From an uncultured Clostridia bacterium (GTDB lineage: Bacteria; Bacillota; Clostridia; Oscillospirales; CAG-272): a stretch of 20,236 bases of DNA. Of this stretch, positions 1 to 7,228 are shown in pieces. The stretch lies in assembly GCA_946055715.1 (NCBI GenBank), contig CAMGGT010000001.1:1-20236 (forward strand), in the 5' to 3' direction. Within the stretch, counting starts at the first letter, position 1. Every line of letters begins with the position of its first letter. Position numbers and translations under genes: made by a program. The notes beneath the pieces are model-generated. The model did not search any database, was not told the origin of the DNA, and was given only the letters and a program-made list of their open reading frames with translations.

Positions 1-47
1 CGAGCGCTTTAGCGCCATATCGAGTCGCAGCCATCTCGAGCCACGCG

Positions 48-1439
48 TCAGCGCCGCATATCGACGTCGAGTCGTCGTGTGCGCCACACGCCGGACTCGA
101 CATGCCCCGTGCGGGGAAAAAGATCAAAAGGCGTGACGACCCCCGGGGTGTAGCCGCGTTTTTTAAGGGTGGCGACATTGGTGGCAAGTGTGTCAGGGTT
201 GCAGGAGATGTAAACAATTCTTGACGGTGCAAGCTCGGCAAGAAACTGCAACAGTGTCTCGGAACAGCCCTTACGAGGCGGGTCAAGCACCACCACATCC
301 GGGCGGATGGCAGCCCCCCGGGCGCGTTCCGCCTCTGTTAGCAGGCGTCGGGTATCGGAGGCGTCTGCACAGTAAAACGAGGCGTTGCGGATGCCGTTTT
401 CGGCGGCGTTTCGCTTGGCGCAGGCCACGGCCTCCGGCTGGATCTCCACGCCGATGACCTCGCGCACCCGCCCCGCCATGGACAAACCGATGCTGCCAGC
501 CCCGCAGAAGAGGTCAAGCAGCAGTTCGTCCCCTTTGAGGCAGGCGAGTTCTGCCGCCTTTTCATAGAGAAGCCCCGCCGCAGCGTGATTTACTTGATAA
601 AACGCACCGGCCGCAATGCGCAACCGTACCCCTGCCAGCACATCCACCAGATCATCTCTGCCCCACAAGGGCAGGAATGTGTCACCGAAGATGACATTGG
701 TGTCTTTGGCATTGACATTCAGCAGAATACCCACCGTCTGCGGGAAAGCGGATGTGAACCCGTCTGCAAATTCCCCCGCATGCGGGAATGTGCCGCAGGT
801 GCCCACAAGCACAAGCAACACCTCCCCCGTGGCGGTGCCGCGGCGCAGGCAGATGTGGCGCAAAAAGCCGGTTTTCTTGGCTTCATCATAGGGTGAAATA
901 TGATATTTTTCGATAAAACCCCCTATCCATGTGAGCATTTCTGCATACTCAACCGGTTGCAAGGGGCAATTCTGCGCGGGGATCACCCGGTGGGAACGCG
1001 GCGCGTAAAACCCGATGACGGGTCTGCCGTCCGGCCCGGGTGCCACCGGGTATTGCGCCTTGTTGCGGTAGTGCAGGCGTTCTCCCGCCGTGACAACCGG
1101 GGCTACCTCGATGTCTGCAAGACCGGCACGCCTGAAGGCCGAAACCACGCCTTCCCGCTTGGCGGCGCACTCCACATCATAGCGGACGGCGCCATACACG
1201 CATCCGCCGCACCCGTGCGCGGCGCAGCAGTCCGGCTCGCGGTCGGGCGAGGGGGCCAGCAATTCGCGTATTTTGGCGATGGCATAGTTTTTTTCCGCCC
1301 GGATGACATGGCACAGCACCCGGTCACCCGGCACGGCCCCCGGCACGAACACCACCTGCCCCTCCCAATGCCCCATTCCGGAGCCAAGGGAGGTGAAGGC
1401 CTCAATGGTCATCTCAAATTCTGCGTTTTTGGCTAACAC
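48..1439 (-). CDS. rlmD: 23S rRNA (uracil-5-)-methyltransferase, RlmD/RumA (TrmA) family
   Basis: A SAM-dependent methyltransferase that would make 5-methyluridine in rRNA; the exact target base cannot be told from sequence. From the GTG start it is 463 aa. An N-terminal TRAM-like RNA-binding segment is followed by a 4Fe-4S cysteine set (CC then CGGC, and a later NCPLQP). The C-terminal half has the SAM loop DLFCGAGSIGL, the motif VVLDPPRKGC and the nucleophile motif ISCNPDTLATN, where Cys attacks C6 of uracil. The open frame extends further upstream to 1607, but I chose GTG at 1437-1439. AGAGGG lies 6 nt before it, and an in-frame ATG further upstream sits inside the promoter -10 box and cannot be translated. 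The C-terminal tail after HVE (SGVWRTRRLDVDMRR) does not resemble the usual hydrophobic TVVLLSR-like ending, and it lies at the window edge. Confidence 0.9.
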   Translation of the reverse strand: MLAKNAEFEMTIEAFTSLGSGMGHWEGQVVFVPGAVPGDRVLCHVIRAEKNYAIAKIRELLAPSPDREPDCCAAHGCGGCVYGAVRYDVECAAKREGVVSAFRRAGLADIEVAPVVTAGERLHYRNKAQYPVAPGPDGRPVIGFYAPRSHRVIPAQNCPLQPVEYAEMLTWIGGFIEKYHISPYDEAKKTGFLRHICLRRGTATGEVLLVLVGTCGTFPHAGEFADGFTSAFPQTVGILLNVNAKDTNVIFGDTFLPLWGRDDLVDVLAGVRLRIAAGAFYQVNHAAAGLLYEKAAELACLKGDELLLDLFCGAGSIGLSMAGRVREVIGVEIQPEAVACAKRNAAENGIRNASFYCADASDTRRLLTEAERARGAAIRPDVVVLDPPRKGCSETLLQFLAELAPSRIVYISCNPDTLATNVATLKKRGYTPGVVTPFDLFPRTGHVESGVWRTRRLDVDMRR

Positions 1440-1467
1440 GGCACACCCTCTTTTGTTTGATGCAACC

Positions 1468-1496
1468 ATTATACCACTCCGCCCGCGTTTTCGCAA
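1468..1496 (-). promoter_or_regulatory. Sigma-A type promoter for the rRNA methyltransferase gene
   Basis: On the minus strand there is TTGCGA (1496-1491), a 17-nt spacer and a perfect TATAAT (1473-1468). The predicted transcript starts near 1461, leaving about 22 nt before the GTG start at 1439, which fits the ribosome binding site chosen for that gene. It is divergent from the acyl-CoA synthetase promoter about 230 bp away. Confidence 0.75.
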
Positions 1497-1653
1497 GTCC
1501 CATGCGGGAATCCGGCGGATATGCACGGGCAAGGCTTTTTCGCATGCACAAGTACAGACAGTCTGCGCCGACTGCCCGATGGCTACCTCCCTCCGGGATG
1601 AAAGCAAGGAGCAAGCGGGCGTAAAAGAAAAGCGTGCTGCATTGTACAGTAAG

Positions 1654-1689
1654 TTTATGCGCTTATGGGTTTATGAGCGTTTATAAGCG
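1654..1689 (+). repeat. Tandem 10-bp repeats / inverted repeat next to the acyl-CoA synthetase promoter
   Basis: TTTATGAGCG (1670-1679) is followed directly by TTTATAAGCG (1680-1689), and a related TTTATGCGCT begins at 1654. The same stretch holds an inverted repeat, CGCTTAT (1660-1666) with ATAAGCG (1683-1689). It ends 14 bp before the -35 box at 1704. The position fits a regulator binding site, such as an activator or fatty-acid responsive repressor; that role is inferred only. Confidence 0.45.
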
Positions 1690-1703
1690 TGCACATATTT
1701 TTC

Positions 1704-1731
1704 TTGACTTATGATAAATAAGTGGTATAAT
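1704..1731 (+). promoter_or_regulatory. Near-consensus promoter for the acyl-CoA synthetase gene
   Basis: TTGACT (1704-1709), a 16-nt spacer and a perfect TATAAT (1726-1731) sit in an AT-rich island. The predicted start is near 1738, giving a leader of about 73 nt to the ATG at 1811. It is among the strongest promoter matches in the window. Confidence 0.8.
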
Positions 1732-1810
1732 AAACTAACATACTTTGAAAATTCTTCCTCGTACCATTTGGATCATAAAGACGATGAAAATTCAAGGAGA
1801 ATGCCCGACC

Positions 1811-3550
1811 ATGGCCAAGCATCAGTTTGAATATCTTGAAGTAACGCCCTTCTCTTCCATCAGGGAGTTGATCACCATGGCCGCAGAAGAAAGCGGAGAG
1901 AAAGTGGCCTACCGCTTCCGCCGTGGACAGGACATCGTGGATGTGACCTTCCGCACACTCTATGACGACACCCGTCACCTTGGCACCGGTCTGGCGCAAC
2001 TGGGGCTGGACGGCCTGCATGTGGCGATGGTAGGAGAAAACAGTTATCGCTGGATCACCGTCTATCTGACCATGCTGCAGAGCAAGGGCGTATTTGTTCC
2101 GGTAGACAAAGATCTGCCCGAGGCAGATATGCTCCGCGTGCTGAAACACAGCGACACCGAGGCGGTGTTCTGCTCGGGCAAGGCGGCGCGGTTTCTGCTG
2201 GCCAACAAAGAAAAACTGCCCAAAGTGAGATATTTCATCTCTCTTGAAGCCGAGGACAATGACGGCAATGTGCTGTCTTACACCAAGCTCCGCGACAGAG
2301 GCGCAGAGGCCCTGCGCGGGGGTGACAGGCGTTATGTGGACACGGAAAAAACGGTGGACGATGTGCGCTTGCTGGTTTATACATCCGGCACAACGGGCAT
2401 GGCCAAGGGCGTGATGCTGACCGAAAAGAACCTGTGCGCCTGCGCCTACCACGGTCTGCGCATCTCCACCATCGACGGCGTGGGGCTGTCGGTGCTGCCC
2501 TATCACCACACCTATGAAGCGGTGGCAGGCATCCTCACCGAGATCCACAAGCGTTGCACCATGTGCATCAACGAAAACCTGATGACCATTGCCAAAAACC
2601 TGCAGACCTACAAGCCCGATTTTGTCTTTCTGGTGCCGGCCATCGTGGAGGCCTTTTACAAAAAGATCATGACCACGGCGGAAGAGAGCAACAAGAGCTT
2701 GCTGCTCAGAATGGTGGCCCGCGCCTCCTTTCTCTCCCGCAAGATCGGCATCAAAAAGGTGCCTGCCGCCTTTGACACCATCATCAAAATGTTCGGCGGC
2801 AATCTGAAAATGATCGTCTGCGGCGGTGCCCCCATCCGGCCGGAGCTGGGCAAGTTCTTTGCCGCTTTGGGCATCAACCTGGTCAACGGCTATGGCATCA
2901 CCGAATGCTCTCCCCTTGTCAGCGTCAACCGCCTGGACTATAACAGTTTTGAGACGGCCGGCTATCCCCTGCCCTGCGTGGAAGTACGCATGGACGGGGC
3001 CGACAAGGACGGCATCGGCGAGATCTGCGTGAAGGGCGACACCGTCATGCGCGGCTACTACAAACAACCCTCCGCCACCGCGGAAGTGCTGATCGACGGC
3101 TGGTTTCACACCGGCGACTATGGCCGCTTCAACGAGGATGGGCAACTGGTCATCACCGGCCGCAAAAAGAACCTGATCGTGCTGGAGAACGGCAAAAACA
3201 TCTTCCCCGAAGAGATCGAGCATTATATTCAGAAGATCCCGTATGTGCAGGAGTGCGTTGTCTATTCTCTGCGCAACGAAAGCGGCGCTGAGGTGGCGTT
3301 GGCAACCGAAGTGTTTTTGAGTGAAGAGGAACTTAAAAAGAGGAAGATCACCGACCCCGAACAGTCGCTGAAAGCCGACATCAACAAGAATACCCTGCTT
3401 CTCCCCGCCTATAAGCACATCACCCGCATCTATATCCGCCCCACGGAGTTTGAAAAGACCACCACGCGCAAGATCCGCCGTTCCAGCTGTATGTTTGATC
3501 CTTACGCGCCCAAACCCTCTGCCGATGCCGACGGCGGGCAAGACGCCTGA
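1811..3550 (+). CDS. AMP-forming long-chain acyl-CoA synthetase (ANL superfamily)
   Basis: Expected to activate a fatty acid with ATP to an acyl-adenylate and transfer it to CoA, at the cytoplasmic face of the membrane. The 579-aa product has the AMP-binding P-loop YTSGTTGMAKG (about residues 190-200), the adenylate-binding NGYGITECSP, the hinge-side HTGDYGRF (Asp about 436) and the A8 motif GRKKNLIVLENGKNIFPEE, so all main ANL motifs are intact. No membrane segment is seen. I chose ATG at 1811, 10 nt after AAGGAGA (1794-1800). The in-frame ATG at 1784 has no ribosome binding site. The gene is monocistronic or joined to the lipoprotein gene 82 nt downstream; no terminator lies between them. 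The substrate (fatty acid or another carboxylate) cannot be read from sequence. Confidence 0.9.
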   Translation: MAKHQFEYLEVTPFSSIRELITMAAEESGEKVAYRFRRGQDIVDVTFRTLYDDTRHLGTGLAQLGLDGLHVAMVGENSYRWITVYLTMLQSKGVFVPVDKDLPEADMLRVLKHSDTEAVFCSGKAARFLLANKEKLPKVRYFISLEAEDNDGNVLSYTKLRDRGAEALRGGDRRYVDTEKTVDDVRLLVYTSGTTGMAKGVMLTEKNLCACAYHGLRISTIDGVGLSVLPYHHTYEAVAGILTEIHKRCTMCINENLMTIAKNLQTYKPDFVFLVPAIVEAFYKKIMTTAEESNKSLLLRMVARASFLSRKIGIKKVPAAFDTIIKMFGGNLKMIVCGGAPIRPELGKFFAALGINLVNGYGITECSPLVSVNRLDYNSFETAGYPLPCVEVRMDGADKDGIGEICVKGDTVMRGYYKQPSATAEVLIDGWFHTGDYGRFNEDGQLVITGRKKNLIVLENGKNIFPEEIEHYIQKIPYVQECVVYSLRNESGAEVALATEVFLSEEELKKRKITDPEQSLKADINKNTLLLPAYKHITRIYIRPTEFEKTTTRKIRRSSCMFDPYAPKPSADADGGQDA

Positions 3551-3632
3551 CCGCCCCGGATGATCCCCATTTTCAAAAATCAAACAATCAAACAATTTTA
3601 AAAATAATAGAATTAAATAAGGAGACAAAAAA

Positions 3633-5402
3633 ATGAAACACTCACTGCTTCGCTCTCTGTTGCTTGTGCTTGTGTTGCTGTCTGTTGCCCTGACCACGGT
3701 CGGTTGTACTGTCACCGTTGGACCGCGCCCGGATGTGACCGACAACGGCACCATCGGCGACAACGGAAACAACGAATTCCCCTATTATGAGGACAGAAAC
3801 CCCTACGCAGATCTGCCCGCCGGGCAATATAAGATCGGCGACCCGACACTGGTCTACCGCTGGTCGAAAGACAACGACCCCATCGTAGCGGAAAAGATGG
3901 AAAACCTGAATACTCTGCTTGCAGAGGGTACGGACGAAGAAGCGTTTCTTGCCGCGTATAAGGAAATGGACGGCATCTTTGACGAGATCATGACCCAGTA
4001 TCAGTTGGCCTACATCGAATACTGCATGCTGGGAGACAGCGAAGAAGCCGAAGAAAACTACCTCTACATAAACGAACTGTATCAGGACACCCTGCAGGAA
4101 CTCATCGTCATGTACCAGACCATCTATGACTCTCCCTTCTGCGCCGCCTTCTATGAAGGGTGGTCGGAAGAAGATATCCAATCCGCGCTGGACCAGGCGG
4201 CCATGTACACCGACGCCTTTGCGGAAATGCAGAAGCTGGACGACCAGTTCCTGGTGGAGTACCGCGCCCTCGACATCTACGATGAGCAAGCCGCCATCCG
4301 CGACCTGGACCACGAATTTGACCAGAACAACAATGATCTTGCACAAGCTCTCGGCTATGACAACTATATGGACTATGCCTACGAGGCCGTCTATGGCCGC
4401 GACTATACGGTAGAAGAGGCAGACACGATCGTTGCCTACAACCGCGACTACCTCATCCCGCTGATCAAAGGCACCTGGAATGCTTTTGTCACCGATGCAA
4501 ATGCAGACTGGGATTCCTATGAACGCTTCCTTTCCATCACAGAAACCGATTTTACCAGTTATGACGCCCGCTATTGGCTGAAAGGATATCTGGGCGCTCT
4601 GGACAGTGAAGCGCTGGGCATGTACAACGACCTGCTCACGCAAGGCAACTACTTCCTCTCCCGCAACGAAGAATCGCATGATGGCGCCTTCTCCTGGTAT
4701 CTGTATGCCGAAGACAAACCCCTGATGTACTTCGGCCCCGGATATGCCGGCATCACCACCTTTGTGCATGAGTTCGGCCACTATATGTCCTTCATTCACT
4801 CTGAAGCGGACTGCATGGACATCAGCGAGACCCAGTCTCAGGCAGACGAGATGCTGTTCTGCCGTTATATGGAGACCCTGTTCGGAGAATCTGTGGCCAG
4901 AATCACGGCCGAATACCAGCTCTTTGATTCGCTGTTCGGCATTGCCCAGCAGCTGATCATCAACGACTTCGAGACCTATGTCTACACCCATCTGGACACC
5001 CTTACGGCCGATGACCTTGACACCGTCTATCGGAATTCCATCATGAAGATCTTCGGCGACGAAAAACTCACCGCCGATGAAGGCGAACCCATGACCGGCT
5101 ATGATCTGTTTGCATATTTCTACGACGGACAGCCCGAGATCTACTGGTACGCCGTGACCGTCGAAAGCCCCGGCTACTATATCAGCTATGCCACCTCCAT
5201 GATGATGGCCCTGGAGATCTTTGCCATGTCGGCTGATGATTTTGACGCCGCGGCAGATGTCTATATGTCGCTGGTTCACCTTGATGACACCACCTTCTGC
5301 GAGGCCATGCGCGCCTGCGGTCTGTATGACCCGCTGGACGAAGAGGCCTACAAGCTCATCAGCTCTGTCATAAGAGATAGCTATCTGACAGAAGAAGAGT
5401 GA
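3633..5402 (+). CDS. Exported lipoprotein metallopeptidase, family M3-like (thimet/oligoendopeptidase F group)
   Basis: A 589-aa zinc peptidase that probably cleaves oligopeptides outside the cell membrane. The N-terminus is a lipoprotein signal: a charged start, a hydrophobic run of about 15 residues, then LTTVGC with Cys25 as the likely lipidated residue (Thr at -3 is not the commonest choice). An acidic Asn/Asp/Gly linker follows. The catalytic motif HEFGH is at residues 379-383, and ISETQSQ supplies the likely third zinc ligand Glu399, in an E-x-x-S-Q context as in M3 enzymes. The spacing of 16 residues after the second His is shorter than the roughly 25 of typical M3. A late tyrosine motif PGYYISYATS matches the substrate-binding end of PepF-like enzymes. 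AAGGAG (3620-3625) precedes the ATG. Family M3 is usually cytosolic, so an anchored version is of interest. A strong terminator follows. Confidence 0.82.
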   Translation: MKHSLLRSLLLVLVLLSVALTTVGCTVTVGPRPDVTDNGTIGDNGNNEFPYYEDRNPYADLPAGQYKIGDPTLVYRWSKDNDPIVAEKMENLNTLLAEGTDEEAFLAAYKEMDGIFDEIMTQYQLAYIEYCMLGDSEEAEENYLYINELYQDTLQELIVMYQTIYDSPFCAAFYEGWSEEDIQSALDQAAMYTDAFAEMQKLDDQFLVEYRALDIYDEQAAIRDLDHEFDQNNNDLAQALGYDNYMDYAYEAVYGRDYTVEEADTIVAYNRDYLIPLIKGTWNAFVTDANADWDSYERFLSITETDFTSYDARYWLKGYLGALDSEALGMYNDLLTQGNYFLSRNEESHDGAFSWYLYAEDKPLMYFGPGYAGITTFVHEFGHYMSFIHSEADCMDISETQSQADEMLFCRYMETLFGESVARITAEYQLFDSLFGIAQQLIINDFETYVYTHLDTLTADDLDTVYRNSIMKIFGDEKLTADEGEPMTGYDLFAYFYDGQPEIYWYAVTVESPGYYISYATSMMMALEIFAMSADDFDAAADVYMSLVHLDDTTFCEAMRACGLYDPLDEEAYKLISSVIRDSYLTEEE

Positions 5403-5426
5403 CCCGAAGACACACTCACAATATGC

Positions 5427-5475
5427 AGAGGGCAGTTGCAAACGCATCGCGTTTGCAGCTGCCCTCTTTGCTTTC
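5427..5475 (+). terminator. Rho-independent terminator after the M3 lipoprotein gene
   Basis: A 19-bp stem (5427-5445 with 5449-5467) has a single G-U style mismatch and a 3-nt loop ATC, followed by TTGCTTTCT. It lies 25 nt after the stop codon. The T-rich side is on the plus strand only, so it ends the plus-strand unit; the next gene is convergent. Confidence 0.9.
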
Positions 5476-5547
5476 TATCCCCCTTTTGCCGCCTCCCGAC
5501 TCTCACGGCGGTCTATCTCTGCCCCTCGCTCTGCCGCGCGGTCGCCT

Positions 5548-7092
5548 TCAGTGCGGAACGCGCGCATTGGCCGGGGCGCGGAGAGGCACACGGCGCGGCT
5601 CGTCGGCCGCCGCCATGGCGCGGGCTGCTCGTTTGCCGGCCAGTGCGGCCACGGGCAATCCGCCCGGGGCCCTTTGCCACTGGGTCGCCAGCCACACATT
5701 CTCCAGTTCGGGTACCTTGGGAGAAAGATGGTAGAGCAGGTTGTGGGGCGAGAGAGCAAAACCCAGAAAATCGCCGCTGTTTGCCCCTGTGTACCGCTCG
5801 TAGGTAGCAGGGGTCCACACATCAAGCGGTTGCAGTTTCCCCGCAAGGGAAAATTTCTTTTCAATGGCCTCCATACACAGCAGGGCATAGCGCTGTTTGG
5901 CACGGCGGTATTCGTCCGGCTGATGGCGCAGGCCCACCCACGCGCGGGCGCGTTCCCATGGCAAAAACTGCAGCACCTGCAATACGCACATGCCCTTTGG
6001 GGCAAACCCCTTTTCGTGAGAGTAGACCTTGACGGCCATTCTGCCATACGGGGGGCTGGCGGGAGAGAGGGCATCCTCTGCAAGCCCGGCAGGCACCTCC
6101 ACGCAGGGAGACAGGTCAAAGATGAGGGTATGGGTGGCGGGCGCACACTCTGCCGGGCAGGCAAACGCGGCATGAATGGCCGAATAGCGGACATATCGGT
6201 CGGGGCGGCCGAGTGCCTGTTGCAGTTTGCGGGGCATATACTGCCGCGGCAAAAGCCGCCCGAAGGTGACGGCGGGGTCGGTGGCGCAGATGACATGGTC
6301 GGCTTCATATACCTCGCCCGAAACCGTCTCCACCCCAACGGCACGGCCGCCGGACAAGAGGATCCGCGCCACAGGCGCGGAGGTGTGCAGTCTGCCGCCG
6401 ACAGACAAAAAGCGCTGTGTCATCCTGGCGGCGGCGGCATACGAGCCGCCCGCGGGCAGGTCGGCGTCCCCCACGGTGAAGGCGGCATAGGCAATGATCC
6501 ATGCCAGTGCCGAAAAAGGCCCGCCGATAAAATCCGTCAGCATTGCCCGGAGCAAGGGGTGGCAGAAGCACTCGGAAAGCTCCTTTGTGGTCATGCGGCC
6601 ATATCGCAGCCAGGAAGAGGCATAAGCCATGGCGGTGTTTGAAGCGTGAAGCAGGCGGCCGACCATCGGCTCGGCAGGCGACAGCATGCTTTTGCCCATC
6701 CGTTCCACCGCGTCTGTCAGCCGCTCGATCTCCTTTTTGTCCACAGCAGACAGGGCCAGCATCTGCTGCTTGGTTTTTTGCAGGTCGCGCCCCATCTCCA
6801 GACGGATGCCCTTCCATTCGCTTGCATAAAATACCGAGGGACGCCACAGGGGCATTTCTCCGCACAGCATCCCCAGCTGCTGCCAGGTGGCATACATGGG
6901 GTCGCGCGGGTGGGTACCGTTGAGCCAATGCATGCAGTTGTCGATGAGATACTCTCCCCTTTTCCATCCCGTAAGTTGGCCGCCGGGGTGGGGGTTTTTC
7001 TCAAAAAGGTGACATTCGTACCCCAAAAGGGTGCCGAAGATGCCGGCAGACAGACCCGCGACCCCGCCGCCGATGATGACCGCTCTCTTCAT
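5548..7092 (-). CDS. FAD-dependent oxidoreductase, phytoene desaturase (CrtI)-like family
   Basis: A 514-aa flavoprotein with an N-terminal dinucleotide-binding motif GGGVAGLSAGIFG and the following FEKNPHPGGQLTGW, the pattern of CrtI/carotenoid isomerase-like NAD(P)/FAD oxidoreductases. A mid-protein ICATDP and a C-terminal NVWLATQWQRAPGGLPVA motif complete the FAD-binding fold. It may oxidise, reduce or isomerise a polyunsaturated substrate. No phytoene synthase or other carotenoid gene is nearby, so carotenoid synthesis is not supported by context, and many Firmicutes carry such orphan homologues of unknown substrate. ATG at 7092 has GAGGT 7 nt upstream. It lies 136 nt downstream of asnB on the same strand. 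That gap has only a weak GGG-ATA-CCC hairpin before a T-rich run, so read-through from asnB is possible. Confidence 0.85.
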   Translation of the reverse strand: MKRAVIIGGGVAGLSAGIFGTLLGYECHLFEKNPHPGGQLTGWKRGEYLIDNCMHWLNGTHPRDPMYATWQQLGMLCGEMPLWRPSVFYASEWKGIRLEMGRDLQKTKQQMLALSAVDKKEIERLTDAVERMGKSMLSPAEPMVGRLLHASNTAMAYASSWLRYGRMTTKELSECFCHPLLRAMLTDFIGGPFSALAWIIAYAAFTVGDADLPAGGSYAAAARMTQRFLSVGGRLHTSAPVARILLSGGRAVGVETVSGEVYEADHVICATDPAVTFGRLLPRQYMPRKLQQALGRPDRYVRYSAIHAAFACPAECAPATHTLIFDLSPCVEVPAGLAEDALSPASPPYGRMAVKVYSHEKGFAPKGMCVLQVLQFLPWERARAWVGLRHQPDEYRRAKQRYALLCMEAIEKKFSLAGKLQPLDVWTPATYERYTGANSGDFLGFALSPHNLLYHLSPKVPELENVWLATQWQRAPGGLPVAALAGKRAARAMAAADEPRRVPLRAPANARVPH

Positions 7093-7228
7093 GTGTTACC
7101 TCGTTGTTTTCTTTTTTGTGAGTATGGGCAGCCAAGGACGGTTTTATACCGCAAGCCCCATCGCAAAAATACAAAAAACAGCAAAGTCGGGTATCCCCTG
7201 CGCGGGCGGCGCAAATAAACGATGGCAC

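Noticed and set aside
1440..1607. N-terminal extension of the rRNA methyltransferase
   Set aside because: The extension would be translated through the -35 and -10 boxes, and the extra residues are not like the family; GTG at 1439 has the better ribosome binding site.
1709..3772. 687-aa open frame on the minus strand
   Set aside because: It is antisense to the acyl-CoA synthetase gene, which has all family motifs. The translation is His/Gly/Val/Asp-rich without motifs, a shadow of plus-strand codon bias.
3642..5447. 601-aa open frame on the minus strand
   Set aside because: Antisense to the M3 peptidase gene and across its terminator; no family features.
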